NCBI GenBank assembly: GCA_039189975.1
Contig: JBCCYI010000033.1
Span: 1 to 25,336 of the forward strand
DNA: 25,336 bases
DNA from: HLUCCA09 sp039189975
GTDB taxonomy: Bacteria; Pseudomonadota; Alphaproteobacteria; Rhodobacterales; Rhodobacteraceae
Reading direction: 5' to 3'
Of this stretch, positions 6,074-14,723 are shown one piece after another (positions within the stretch are counted from its first letter, which is position 1; every line of letters begins with the position of its first letter). Under the pieces are notes generated by a model. That model saw only the letters and a program-made list of their open reading frames with translations, searched no databases and was not told where the DNA came from. The position numbers were made by a program, and so were the translations under genes.

Positions 6074-8596
6074 ATGGATATCGTGCTCGTCACCCTAACC
6101 ATCGCCTCCCTCTTTCTTGTGATCGGGTGGGCGGAGCCCCTGGCCGCGCGGCTCAAACTGCCCTTCAGCGTGATCCTCGCCGCGCTGGGCATCCTGATCG
6201 GCGGGGGCGCGGTCTTCCTGCTTCGCACCGATCTGACCGACCTCTTCAACCCGGTCGCCCAGGCCATCCTGGGCCTGCCGATCCGGTCGGACGTATTCCT
6301 CTATGTCTTCCTGCCCACCCTGCTTTTTCAGGCCACGCTGGGGATGAACCTGCGGCGCATGCTGGACGATTGGGTGCCGATCCTGGTGCTTGCCGTGGTT
6401 GCGGTCTTCGTGGCGACCTTCGCGGTTGGCTATGCGTTGGCGCAAGTCAGCGCGCTGCCCCTTATGGCCTGCCTGCTTGTGGGCGCAATCGTCTCCACGA
6501 CCGACCCTTCCGCGGTCGTCAGTATCTTCCGATCCATCGCCGCGCCACGCCGCTTGTCGCGCATCATCGAAGGGGAGAGCCTGCTGAACGACGCCGCCGC
6601 CATCGCGCTCTTTGGCGTCTTCGTCGGTTTCGTGATGATCGGCGTGCCCGATCCGACGCCGCGTGACGCCATGGTGCAGTTTCCCACGCTTCTGCTGGGA
6701 GGGGCCGTAACGGGCTGGGCCGTCGCGCGGGCGGCGCTGTGGATGATGGCGGCGTTCGACGGGCATGAACTGGCGCAAGTCTCCGTCTCGGTGGCGCTGC
6801 CCTATCTCGCCTACATCGGCGCGGAACAGATGGTGGGGGCGTCGGGTGTGATCGCGGTGGTGGCCGCGGGGCTGACGCTCAACCTCGCGGCCCCGGGCCG
6901 GCTGACGCCCCAGGCCTGGTCTCGGCTCAACGACATCTGGAACGTCCTGGCCCATTGGGCGGGCGCGCTCATCTTTGTGCTGGCGGCGCTGCTCATTCCG
7001 CGCCTCTTGGAGGGGGTCACGCTCGCGGACTTCGCACTCATCGGTGTGGTGATCGTCGCGGCGGTGGCAGCCCGGGCCGCGATCCTCTTCGGGCTGATGC
7101 CGCTGTTGTCGGCAATGCGGGTGTCACCGGCCGTCGAGCGGCCCTACCGGATCGCCATTCTCTGGGGTGGGTTGCGCGGGGCTGTCACACTCGCGCTGGC
7201 GCTCGCGGTCACGGAGAACCCCTTCGTGCCGGGTGACATCCAGCGTGTCGTGGGGATCCTCGCGACGGGCTTCACGCTCTTTACCCTGCTTATACAGGGC
7301 GTGTCGCTGCGGCGGGTGATCGCCTGGCTGGGGCTCGACAAGCTCTCCGCGCTCGATGAGGCACTTTCCCAGCAGGTGGTCGCCGTGGCGCTCCAGACGG
7401 TGCGCGAGGACGTCGCCAAAACGACTGAGAGCTATGATCTGAGCCCCGACATCGTCCGCGCCGAGGCCGTGCGGTTCGGCGCGCAGCTCGAAACGGCGGT
7501 GCGCCAGGCGGAGGATTGCCACGATGTGCTCGACCGTGACCGGGTAACCCTCGGCCTGATCGCGCTGGCGGGGGTGGAGCGGGACATGGTGCTGCGCCAC
7601 ATGCGGGACCGCTCGCTCTCGACACGGCTCGCGGAACACGCGCTGGTGGATATCGACCGGCTGATCGAAGGCACCCGCACCGCCGGGCGCACCGGCTACT
7701 TGCGCGCCGCGCGCCGGACGGTCGCCTACGGCTGGCGCTTTCGCACGGCGGTGTTTCTGAACGACCGGCTCGGTCTGCGTGGGCCACTGGCGCGGATGAC
7801 GGCGCACCGGTTCGAGCTGTTGCTGGCGCAGAGGCTGGTGCTGCGCGACATCGGCGGCTTCATCGACCAGCGGATTCGGCGCATCCACGGGCGGCGCGTG
7901 GCGGAGCTGCTCAACGGGCTCGCGGAGCGGCGCACCGAGATCGTCGACACGGCGATGGAAGGGTTGCAGCTGCAATATCCGGGCTATGCCGAGGAGCTGC
8001 AGCGCCGTTTCATCCGCCGGACAGCCCTGCGCCTGGAGGAGCGCGAATATGCCGCGATGTTCGACGACGGGCTCATCGGCGCAGAGCTTTACGCCACGCT
8101 CCTGCAAAACGTCGCGCAGCGCCGTACCGAGGCAGAGGCGCGTCCTCCGCTCGATCTTGCGCCTGGGCGGGGCGAGCTCGTCCGGCAATTGCCGGTGTTC
8201 GCGGATCTCGATGCGCAGGCCTTGAAGGTGCTGACCCGGGCGCTCAATACGCGCTACGCGGATGCTGGTGAGACGGTGATGACCAAGGACTCGCCGGCGC
8301 GAAGTGTCTTCTTCATCGCATCCGGGGCGGTGGAGGTCGAAGTCGCCGGCCAGGCGTGGCGGCTCGGGCGTGGCGAGATCTTCGGACAGATGGGCCTGCT
8401 GACCAAGAAGCGCCGTCGCGCCACGGTGCGCGCCATCGCGCCGACCGCTTTACTGGAGCTCGACGAGGTCAGCTTTCAGCGGTTACTGAACCGAAGCGAA
8501 ACGCTGCGCCACGCGGTTCGGGCCGGCGCGGCCGCACGGGGCGTCGACCTTGACGAAGCGCTGAAGCCTGACCGCGCAATGCCCGCGCCGTCGTAA
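6074..8596 (+). CDS. CPA1 cation/proton antiporter with C-terminal cyclic-nucleotide-binding-like domain
   Basis: An 840-residue inner-membrane protein. Residues 1 to about 420 form a Na+/H+ exchanger domain with roughly a dozen hydrophobic helices. They include STTDPSAVVS (141-150) and EGESLLNDAAAIALF (166-180), where Asn172-Asp173 is the CPA1 transport motif. Residues 430-690 are a long charged, helix-rich cytosolic segment. Residues about 705-825 form a cNMP-type beta-roll: VFADLDAQALKVL, FFIASGAVEVEV, GRGEIFGQMGLL, RRRATVRA, ALLELDEVSFQRLL. This layout resembles plant SOS1 and, without the voltage sensor, sperm SLC9C1. The position that is normally the ribose-binding Glu is Gln772, so ligand binding may be altered. 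It probably exports Na+ for pH or salt homeostasis. Transcribed alone, divergent from hyuA. Confidence 0.9.
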   Translation: MDIVLVTLTIASLFLVIGWAEPLAARLKLPFSVILAALGILIGGGAVFLLRTDLTDLFNPVAQAILGLPIRSDVFLYVFLPTLLFQATLGMNLRRMLDDWVPILVLAVVAVFVATFAVGYALAQVSALPLMACLLVGAIVSTTDPSAVVSIFRSIAAPRRLSRIIEGESLLNDAAAIALFGVFVGFVMIGVPDPTPRDAMVQFPTLLLGGAVTGWAVARAALWMMAAFDGHELAQVSVSVALPYLAYIGAEQMVGASGVIAVVAAGLTLNLAAPGRLTPQAWSRLNDIWNVLAHWAGALIFVLAALLIPRLLEGVTLADFALIGVVIVAAVAARAAILFGLMPLLSAMRVSPAVERPYRIAILWGGLRGAVTLALALAVTENPFVPGDIQRVVGILATGFTLFTLLIQGVSLRRVIAWLGLDKLSALDEALSQQVVAVALQTVREDVAKTTESYDLSPDIVRAEAVRFGAQLETAVRQAEDCHDVLDRDRVTLGLIALAGVERDMVLRHMRDRSLSTRLAEHALVDIDRLIEGTRTAGRTGYLRAARRTVAYGWRFRTAVFLNDRLGLRGPLARMTAHRFELLLAQRLVLRDIGGFIDQRIRRIHGRRVAELLNGLAERRTEIVDTAMEGLQLQYPGYAEELQRRFIRRTALRLEEREYAAMFDDGLIGAELYATLLQNVAQRRTEAEARPPLDLAPGRGELVRQLPVFADLDAQALKVLTRALNTRYADAGETVMTKDSPARSVFFIASGAVEVEVAGQAWRLGRGEIFGQMGLLTKKRRRATVRAIAPTALLELDEVSFQRLLNRSETLRHAVRAGAAARGVDLDEALKPDRAMPAPS

Positions 8597-8781
8597 GCCG
8601 CCGGGGCAACGCGGCCGCTCTCGTGTCGGCGCTGCAGGCCAAGTTGTTAACAAAGCGTTGGACATCGCAGAAAAGCGGTTGCATCCTTCGCGTGTGCAAA
8701 CCGCACAGATATAACGCGTCCTCTGCAAAAGTAAATGATCAGGGAGGATTGTCGGGTTGGCTGGGGCGCGGGCCACCATGC

Positions 8782-8830
8782 CACCTCAAGCGCAACTCGA
8801 CGTTCGCGTCCGGGTCGCGCGGTTGAGGTG
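8782..8830 (+). repeat. Long imperfect hairpin in the BCCT leader
   Basis: The left arm CACCTCAAGCGC (8782-8793) pairs with GCGC (8817-8820), then a GG bulge, then TTGAGGTG (8823-8830). This gives 12 base pairs with one bulge and a 23-base loop. No T-run follows, so it is unlikely to be an ordinary intrinsic terminator. It sits 78 bases before the BCCT start codon and overlaps a possible 24-codon leader frame (8778-8852), so a role in mRNA stability or attenuation is conceivable. Confidence 0.45.
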
Positions 8831-8894
8831 CGACAAGCGTCCAGGCCGATAAACGAGCATGCATCGTGCCGGGACGGCAACAACACTGGGATGC

Positions 8895-8902
8895 AGGGAG
8901 AG
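8895..8902 (+). promoter_or_regulatory. Shine-Dalgarno site that decides the BCCT start
   Basis: AGGGAGAG lies 6 bases before an in-frame GTG at 8909. The in-frame ATG at 8891 has no comparable site upstream and would place this motif inside the coding region. This favours GTG 8909 as the start. Confidence 0.6.
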
Positions 8903-8908
8903 ACCGAC

Positions 8909-10603
8909 GTGTCCATAGAACCACCACTTACAGATCTTCCGATCAAGACCGCGGACAGCGGCTTCTATCGAGGATTCACTAAAGACGTGACCATTACGGC
9001 CAAGATCCTCGTGGGGGCCCTGATTATCTGGGCCGTTGCGTTCCCCGATCAGGCGGGCGCCGTTCTCGGCGCCATGAACGCGTTTATCCTTGGCTCGTTC
9101 AACTACTGGTACGTCTACGCAATGGCGTTCTTCGTGATCCTTTGCCTGGGCCTCGCGCTCTGGCCGCGCGCCGGCAAGATGAAGCTTGGCCATCCGGACG
9201 ATCAGCCCGAGTTTTCGAATTTCTCCTGGTTCTCCATGATGTTTGGCGCAGGGATCGGCATCGGGATGCTGACCTTCGCCACAGCTGAGCCGATGTATCA
9301 CTGGGCCTCCAATCCGGACACGATCCGCGGCATCACCGAAGGGTCCTCGGCCGAGAATGTGCGGCCAGCTTACGTCTGGTCCTTCACCCATTGGGGGCTG
9401 GCGGCCTGGGCGTCCTATGCCATTGTAGGCCTGTCGCTTGCGTTCTTTTCCTATCGGCGGAACCTGCCGCTGACGATCCGCTCCTCGCTGGCGCCGATCT
9501 TCGGGGAGCGTCTGTCGGGCCCGGTGGGGCACTTGGTCGACATCGTGGCCGTTGTCGCGACCGTGCTCGGCGTCGCGCAGACACTGGGCTTCGGGGTTGA
9601 GCAATTCGTGGCCGGTCTGAGCCGGATCGGGTTTGGTGACTGGCTCTACACCGCAACCGCAGACGGAGGACAAACCTCCTCAACCGCGGCCATCATCTTT
9701 GCACTCGCTGTCATCATGGGCGCTTCGACGCTCTCCGCGCTCTCCGGCGTTGGCAAGGGCATCAAGTGGCTATCGAACATCAACATGGGCCTCAGCTTCT
9801 TCCTGCTGCTCTTTTTCATCGCGTTCGGTTCGACCTTCTTCGGTCTGCAGGCCTTCTTCCTCGGCATCCTGGATTACCTCATCTCGATCCCGCAAAACAT
9901 CTTTGCGGTGTGGGTGTCCGATGGCGTGGACGGCTCGGAAGCGGCGCAGCTTGCGGGCTGGCAGGGCGGCTGGACGATCTTCTACTGGGCCTGGTGGATC
10001 GCATTTGCGCCGTTCGTGGGCGTGTTCCTCGCGCGCATCTCCAAGGGGCGGACCATCCGCGAATACGTGCTCGGGGCGCTCGTGATCCCGTCGCTGATGT
10101 GCTTTGCGTGGTTCGCCATTGTCGGCGGCACGGCGATTGACCTGGAGCTGTCTGGCGAAGCCGCAGGCGCCATCACCGGCGCAAGCGCATCCGATCAGCT
10201 CTTCGCGACGCTCGCAGTGATGCTGAGCGAAACGCTGGCCTGGGCGATGTCTCTGATCGTGGTGGTTCTGCTGCTGACCTATCTCGTGACGTCGGCGGAC
10301 TCCGCAGTGCTGATCATCAACACCATCAACGCCGCAGGGGACGAAGGACCCAAGGCGCGGCCGCACATCCTCTTCTGGGGCGCAGCGCTTGCGCTTGTCG
10401 TGGGCGCGTTGATCCTCGCCGGAGGGCTCGGTGCGATCCAGACTGCCATGGTCATCGGGGCATTGCCGTTCAGTGCGGTGATGGTCCTGATGGGCGTATC
10501 GCTCGTCAAAGCGATCTGGCGCGATGGGCGCCGTGAAGCGGCAGGCTTGCCGACAACCCATGGCGACGATGGCCCGGTGATGCCCGCCGAACCGGCGGAG
10601 TAA
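8909..10603 (+). CDS. BCCT family transporter (betaine/carnitine/choline type)
   Basis: From the GTG at 8909 this encodes 564 residues, a normal BCCT length; the frame is open further upstream (ATG at 8891 and 8735), but those residues do not look membrane-like or conserved. About 12 hydrophobic helices are visible. The unwound, glycine-rich TM3 motif is FGAGIGIGMLTFATAEPMYHW (112-132), and the BCCT signature GWTIFYWAWW is at 354-363, inside the segment that holds the aromatic substrate cage. BCCT carriers import quaternary ammonium compounds or related zwitterions such as glycine betaine, choline, carnitine or DMSP, usually with Na+ or H+. Choline carriers cannot be told from betaine carriers here. 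The C-terminal tail is short, so osmosensing of the BetP kind is not obvious. The gene stands alone with its own terminator. Confidence 0.93.
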   Translation: MSIEPPLTDLPIKTADSGFYRGFTKDVTITAKILVGALIIWAVAFPDQAGAVLGAMNAFILGSFNYWYVYAMAFFVILCLGLALWPRAGKMKLGHPDDQPEFSNFSWFSMMFGAGIGIGMLTFATAEPMYHWASNPDTIRGITEGSSAENVRPAYVWSFTHWGLAAWASYAIVGLSLAFFSYRRNLPLTIRSSLAPIFGERLSGPVGHLVDIVAVVATVLGVAQTLGFGVEQFVAGLSRIGFGDWLYTATADGGQTSSTAAIIFALAVIMGASTLSALSGVGKGIKWLSNINMGLSFFLLLFFIAFGSTFFGLQAFFLGILDYLISIPQNIFAVWVSDGVDGSEAAQLAGWQGGWTIFYWAWWIAFAPFVGVFLARISKGRTIREYVLGALVIPSLMCFAWFAIVGGTAIDLELSGEAAGAITGASASDQLFATLAVMLSETLAWAMSLIVVVLLLTYLVTSADSAVLIINTINAAGDEGPKARPHILFWGAALALVVGALILAGGLGAIQTAMVIGALPFSAVMVLMGVSLVKAIWRDGRREAAGLPTTHGDDGPVMPAEPAE

Positions 10604-10620
10604 TCCGACCTCGAAAAGAC

Positions 10621-10651
10621 ACGCCAGGGCGTTCGCGCCCTGGCGTTTTTT
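10621..10651 (+). terminator. Rho-independent terminator of the BCCT gene
   Basis: A perfect stem, CGCCAGGGCG (10622-10631) with CGCCCTGGCG (10636-10645), is closed by a TTCG tetraloop and followed by six T's (10646-10651). A10621 can extend the stem by one pair. It lies 18 bases after the BCCT stop and between convergent genes. On the minus strand the hairpin is followed by only a short T-run (GTCTTTTC), so it may weakly stop transcription from the SBF-like gene as well. Confidence 0.95.
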
Positions 10652-10717
10652 GTGCCTTTGGGCCAGCGTAAGCCCGCTTGGCCGAGTTCGGTGACGCGCG
10701 CGTGATATGCGGATCGT

Positions 10718-11656
10718 CTAGCCAGACCGGCGCGCAACGCATCGGTAGAAGCGGGGCATCAGAAGGGGCGTCAGGTACATTGGCACCTGATAGCAGCCTA
10801 TGAAGATCAAGAGCTCCGCTGCCTCACTCGGTGGCAACGACACGAGAAAGAGGGCGACATTCCGGTTCCCGGCGACGATCGCCACGGGGACGCTTTCGTC
10901 CCCCGCGCCGACGGCGCGCATCACGCCCGCCGTGACGATCTGTGCGCCAATGTTGGCCGCAAAGGCTAGCGCCATCCAACCCACCAACGCCTGAGGCGCG
11001 CTGAGCAGGAGCGGCCCCACCGCTGACATGAGCGCGACCACGACGACGGCCATCACGATGGCCGAGAGCCCGTCGATGGCCGCGAGCGCCTGCTGGCCGG
11101 GGTCTGGCAAGAGCCACTTGCGCGCTGCGAGGGCGAGGACGGCAGCGCCGCCGATCACCGCGAGGAGCCGCAGTGCCGAGCCGACGACGGCCGCGCCGCC
11201 GGACAGGCCGGGCAGCACCCAGAAGACCAGCAGCGCGGTCAGTGGCACCAGCGCCGTGCCTAGGATGACGAGACGTAGCGCAGGTTTGGGGTCGAACCCG
11301 GCGAGAATGGTCAGGTTTGGGCTGCCAGAGAGCGGGGCGCCCGCGAAGAGCAGCGCCAGCGCCATCCCCGCGGGCGTATTCAGGATCCCAAATGCAGCAA
11401 GCAGGCCGCAGATCGCCATCGGCACCACAAGCTGCAGCAAAGCGATGACGCGCAAGCTCTGCCAGGTGTCACCGAGGGTGCCGAGCATCTGCGCCGGGCC
11501 GATCCGCAGCACGGCGAGAAAGAGAAGCGCTCCGATCAAGGCGGGCAGAAACGGCGCCATGCGCTCGGCCAGGGCTGGCAAAGTCACGCCGGCAACCAGC
11601 CCGGCCACGAGGAGGAGCCGCCCATGCCGTGCCGTTACGCCGAGCCATCCCGTCAT
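10718..11656 (-). CDS. SBF/BASS-like (bile acid:sodium symporter fold) membrane transporter
   Basis: A 312-residue, very hydrophobic protein with about 9-10 membrane segments. The distinctive parts are the middle FAGAPLSGSPNLTILAGFD and the C-terminal AGNRNVALFLVSLPP followed by a final helix pair, which match the NRN-type crossover region of SBF-like permeases. BASS proteins move organic acids with Na+. I chose ATG 11656; the frame is open to a start at 11731, but that would overlap dctM by 41 bases and adds a polar, non-conserved 25-residue extension. With start 11656 the gap to dctM is 34 bases, so it is probably the last gene of the TRAP operon. Its substrate could match that of the TRAP system. 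Family assignment is by motif impression only. Confidence 0.78.
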   Translation of the reverse strand: MTGWLGVTARHGRLLLVAGLVAGVTLPALAERMAPFLPALIGALLFLAVLRIGPAQMLGTLGDTWQSLRVIALLQLVVPMAICGLLAAFGILNTPAGMALALLFAGAPLSGSPNLTILAGFDPKPALRLVILGTALVPLTALLVFWVLPGLSGGAAVVGSALRLLAVIGGAAVLALAARKWLLPDPGQQALAAIDGLSAIVMAVVVVALMSAVGPLLLSAPQALVGWMALAFAANIGAQIVTAGVMRAVGAGDESVPVAIVAGNRNVALFLVSLPPSEAAELLIFIGCYQVPMYLTPLLMPRFYRCVARRSG

Positions 11657-11690
11657 GTGCCGACCAAACGAAGGCGCGGACTGCGCCGCC

Positions 11691-12998
11691 TCAAGGCCCT
11701 TGCCGGATGTTCTCGGGCAGCCAGGTCGCAAGGTCCGGGAAAGCGATCAGCACGAAGACCATCACCACCATGATGAGGAACATCGGGATCGCGGCCTTGG
11801 CGATAAAGGTCATTTCGTGGTTCGTCATGCCCTGCAGCACGAAGAGGTTGAAGCCGATGGGCGGCGTGATCTGCGCCATCTCCACGACGACGACGATGAA
11901 GATGCCGAACCAGATGAGGTCGATCCCCGCGTCGCGGATCATCGGCTCTACCACCGCCATCGTCAGCACCACCGACGAGATCCCGTCGAGAAAGCAGCCC
12001 AGGATGATGTAGAACACGAGGAGCGCCATCAGAAGTTCGAAGCGCGACAGCTCCCAGCCCGCAATCAGGTCCGCCAGCCCCCGGGGGATGCCGGTGAAGC
12101 CCATCGAAAGCGACAGGAACGCCGCCCCCGCCAGGATCAGCGCGATCATCGCCGAGGTGCGCACCGCGCCCATCAGGCTCTCGCTGAAGGTGCCCCAGTT
12201 GAGCGAGCCCTGACTGGCTGCCAGCGCAAGCGCGCCGACGACACCAAAGGCCGCCGCCTCGGTTGCGGTGGCAAACCCCATGTACATCGAGCCGATCACC
12301 AAGAGGATGAGCAGGATGACGGGGATCAGAAAGCGCGAGTTTGCGAGCTTCTGGCCAAAGGTCATATGCGGCTCGGGCTTCGGGTTGAACCCCGGCGACA
12401 GGACGGACATCGCCGCCACATAGGCCATGAACATCCCCGCCAGCACGAGCCCCGGAAAGACCCCGGCCATGAAGAGCTTGGTGATCGACTCGTTGATGGT
12501 GACCCCATAGACGATGAGCGTGAGCGAGGGCGGGATCATCAGCCCTAGCGTGGCGGCGCCCGCGAGCGTGCCGATGACCATGGACTCCGGGTAGTCGCGC
12601 TTGCGCAGCTCGGGGATGGACATCTTGCCCACCGTCGTCAGCGTCGCCGCCGAGGAGCCGGAGACGGCGGCAAAGACGGTGCAGCCCACGATGTTGGTGT
12701 GCACCAGCCCGCCGGGCAGGCGTGCCATCCACGGGCTGAGACCGCGGAACATGTCCTCGGATAATCGCGTTCGGTAGAGGATCTCGCCCATCCAGATGAA
12801 GAGGGGCAGGGCCGTGAGCGTCCAGGAGGAGGACGCCCCCCAGACCCGCGTGATCATCGCGTCACCGGGGGGGCGGCTCGTGAAAAGCTCCATCCCGACA
12901 TAGGCCACGCCCATCAGCGCAAGGCCGACCCAGACGCCGGAGCCCAGCAGGAAGAAGAGCACGAACACGAAGATGAGGATGGGGGCGAGCTGTTCCAA
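11691..12998 (-). CDS. dctM: TRAP transporter large permease subunit
   Basis: A 435-residue inner-membrane protein with the DctM pattern: FIWMGEILYRT near residue 70, GCTVFAAVSGSSAATLTTVG and MIPPSLTLIVYGV in the first half, and the matching ITPPIGFNLFVLQG near residue 370 in the inverted repeat half. It forms the Na+-driven transport channel with DctQ and receives substrate from DctP. The start is a TTG (12998-12996), 9 bases downstream of GAAAGG (13013-13008). No ATG exists before the first membrane helix, so the TTG start is probably real. The gap to dctQ is 81 bases. Confidence 0.93.
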   Translation of the reverse strand: MEQLAPILIFVFVLFFLLGSGVWVGLALMGVAYVGMELFTSRPPGDAMITRVWGASSSWTLTALPLFIWMGEILYRTRLSEDMFRGLSPWMARLPGGLVHTNIVGCTVFAAVSGSSAATLTTVGKMSIPELRKRDYPESMVIGTLAGAATLGLMIPPSLTLIVYGVTINESITKLFMAGVFPGLVLAGMFMAYVAAMSVLSPGFNPKPEPHMTFGQKLANSRFLIPVILLILLVIGSMYMGFATATEAAAFGVVGALALAASQGSLNWGTFSESLMGAVRTSAMIALILAGAAFLSLSMGFTGIPRGLADLIAGWELSRFELLMALLVFYIILGCFLDGISSVVLTMAVVEPMIRDAGIDLIWFGIFIVVVVEMAQITPPIGFNLFVLQGMTNHEMTFIAKAAIPMFLIMVVMVFVLIAFPDLATWLPENIRQGP

Positions 12999-13079
12999 GC
13001 GTCTCGGCCTTTCGTCAGTAGGACCCGGTCAAAGGGCCATCGGGGCAGTCTCAGAGTGGGCGGCGCTGCGGCGTCCGCC

Positions 13080-13601
13080 TCACTCCGCGTGCTCCTGGTC
13101 GACCGTTTCGCCGGCCATGTTGTGGTCGCCCCTCAGGATCAGGCTGATGAGATTGTCCCAAAACGCGATGGCCAAGAGGATCGAGCCGATGGACATCGCC
13201 AGCTGCGGGATCCAGATAGGCGTCTTGTCGAGGCCCTGGCTGATCTCGTTGAGCTTCCAGGACCACCAATTGCCGCGCACGGCGTACCACGCCAAGTAGG
13301 TCGCGATGATCGCGCCGATGCCAAAGCACCAGAGCTCGCCCACGCGGCGAAACCGCCCCAGCGACGACAGCACGATCGACACGCGGATATGCGCGTTGTG
13401 GTTCAGCGCATAGGCGAAGGCGAAGAATGAAGCGCAGGCCATTGAATAGCCGGCATAATCGGTCGCTCCTGGGAAGACCTGTCCGGTCCAGCGCGCACCC
13501 ATCTGCAACAGGATGATCGTCAGAATGCCGATCAGAAAAAGCGAGGCGACGATGCCACCCGCGGGGTAGAGCGCGTCGAGCGACTTTCGCAGGACGCTCA
13601 C
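13080..13601 (-). CDS. dctQ: TRAP transporter small permease subunit
   Basis: A 173-residue protein with four predicted membrane helices, the usual DctQ size and topology. The segments GGIVASLFLIGILTIILLQM, the helix with AGYSMACASFFAFAYALN, a third around GIGAIIATYLAWYAV, and a fourth near IPQLAMSIGSILLAIAFW are visible. The motif HNAHIRVSIV after helix 2 is typical of DctQ (usually xxxHIRVD). It starts with GTG at 13601, preceded by TGGAG about 7 bases upstream. DctQ pairs with DctM as the scaffold of the TRAP membrane domain. It lies 99 bases after dctP. Confidence 0.9.
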   Translation of the reverse strand: MSVLRKSLDALYPAGGIVASLFLIGILTIILLQMGARWTGQVFPGATDYAGYSMACASFFAFAYALNHNAHIRVSIVLSSLGRFRRVGELWCFGIGAIIATYLAWYAVRGNWWSWKLNEISQGLDKTPIWIPQLAMSIGSILLAIAFWDNLISLILRGDHNMAGETVDQEHAE

Positions 13602-13686
13602 GTTCTGGCTCCACTGCCGTGCATCCTCGGCATAGGCCGTTCCTTTCCGGGGGTCGTTCCTAGGGGCGGGCCACCCTGTGCAGAGC

Positions 13687-13701
13687 AGCCCGCGGAGGGC
13701 T
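13687..13701 (-). repeat. Small hairpin at the dctP stop codon
   Basis: AGCCC-GCGGA-GGGCT (5 base pairs, 5-base loop) begins at the last base of the dctP stop codon. Many TRAP and ABC operons have hairpins after the binding-protein gene that stabilise its mRNA and lower expression of the permeases. The stem is short and there is no T-tract, so the assignment is tentative. Confidence 0.25.
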
Positions 13702-14672
13702 CACTGCGCCTTGTAAGCGTCGACGATCGCAGCACCGCCTGCGCCGGCGGCCTCCAGCCACTCGCCCGTCATCGTGTCACCGATGGCCTGCAGCTCACCC
13801 ACCAGCGCATCGCCCGCGCGCTGGACAGTCATGCCGCCCTCCTTCAGCCCATTGAGCGTGAAGGCGGTGTATTCCTTGGAGCGCGCGAGCCCTTCGGCCT
13901 TGGCATCGGCAGCGCAGCTCTCCATGACGGCCTTGGTCTCGTCCGAAAGACCTTCCCACGCGCCCTTGTTGACGAAGACGGCGTTGCGCGGCAGCCAGGC
14001 GTCGACCTCGTAGAAATGCGTCAGGTGCTCCCAGACCTTTCGGTCGTAGCCCGTCGCGCCCGAGGAGATGAACGCCTCGGCGACGCCGGTGGCCAGGGCC
14101 TGGCTCAGTTCGGCCGCCTCGACCTGTACCGGCAGCATGCCCGTCAGCTCCGCCATGCGCGCCGTGGCGGTGTTGTAGGAGCGGAACTTGATCCCGTCCA
14201 TGTCCGACACGGCGTTGATTTCCTTGGCGAAATAGAGGCCCTGGGGCGGCCATGGCACGGAATAGAGGTAGTGCAGGTTATCCTCCTCCAGCACCTCTGC
14301 CACGGCCGGGCCGGCGATCTCCCAGAGCGCCTCGTGCTCGTCGAAGGACGAGACGAGGAACGGAATCGAGTCGACCCCGTAGAGCGGGTTTTCGTTCTGG
14401 TGCGCGGACAGCAGCCGCTCGCCGATGCTGGCCTGGCCGGTTTGGACCGCGCGCTTGATCTCGTTGCCGGGAAAGAGGGCACCGGACGGATGCGTGACGA
14501 TTTCCAGATCGCCGCCGGTGCCGTCGGTCACACATGCGGCGAAGTTCGCCCCGACTTCGGAGTGAAAGTTGGTGGCCGCGTAGGCCATCGGCATGTCCCA
14601 CTTCTCGGCGGTGGCGGCGCTGGCCGTGACGGCGAGCGCGCTTGCGCCCAGAAGAAGCGAAAGGCGGTTCAT
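13701..14672 (-). CDS. dctP: TRAP transporter substrate-binding protein
   Basis: A 323-residue periplasmic protein. The start ATG 14672 is preceded by GAGGGAG at good spacing, and it opens with a classic Sec signal peptide (MNRLSLLLGASALAV, cleavage likely after TASAATA). An upstream in-frame start at 14720 would add a polar 16-residue leader and spoil the signal. DctP features include HPSGALFPGNEIKRAVQTGQ, PWPPQGLYFAKE, and MDGIKFRSYNTAT, where Arg164 is at the position that usually binds the substrate carboxylate, then EAFISSGATGYDRKVWEHLT. It delivers a carboxylate-bearing ligand to DctQM. The ligand is unknown; an upstream DadA-like oxidase suggests an amino-acid-like or N-substituted acid. 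Confidence 0.92.
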   Translation of the reverse strand: MNRLSLLLGASALAVTASAATAEKWDMPMAYAATNFHSEVGANFAACVTDGTGGDLEIVTHPSGALFPGNEIKRAVQTGQASIGERLLSAHQNENPLYGVDSIPFLVSSFDEHEALWEIAGPAVAEVLEEDNLHYLYSVPWPPQGLYFAKEINAVSDMDGIKFRSYNTATARMAELTGMLPVQVEAAELSQALATGVAEAFISSGATGYDRKVWEHLTHFYEVDAWLPRNAVFVNKGAWEGLSDETKAVMESCAADAKAEGLARSKEYTAFTLNGLKEGGMTVQRAGDALVGELQAIGDTMTGEWLEAAGAGGAAIVDAYKAQ

Positions 14673-14723
14673 CTTGGATCTCCCTCGTTGATCTCGGGCG
14701 TATTTTGCTTCTTTGCCCATACG

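Larger units (their letters stand above)
8597..8908 (+). other. Intergenic region and probable long leader of the BCCT gene
   Basis: About 310 bases with no supported gene. A -10-like TATAAC lies at 8710-8715 without a well-spaced -35. A Shine-Dalgarno-like GGGAGG at 8741-8746 precedes only a possible TTG start (8756) of a short frame. That frame has an internal ATG (8778) and ends at TAA 8850-8852, giving a 24-residue reading from the ATG. A strong hairpin lies at 8782-8830. No intrinsic terminator is visible for the antiporter gene. Confidence 0.4.

Noticed and set aside
5695..6267. A 190-codon minus-strand frame across the divergent spacer
   Set aside because: It overlaps the start of the antiporter, has no ribosome site and has an Arg/Pro/Ser-rich composition. 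No motif could be recognised.
8735..8908. N-terminal extension of the BCCT carrier from ATG 8735 or 8891
   Set aside because: The extension is polar, Arg-rich and crosses the hairpin, and only GTG 8909 has a well-placed Shine-Dalgarno sequence.
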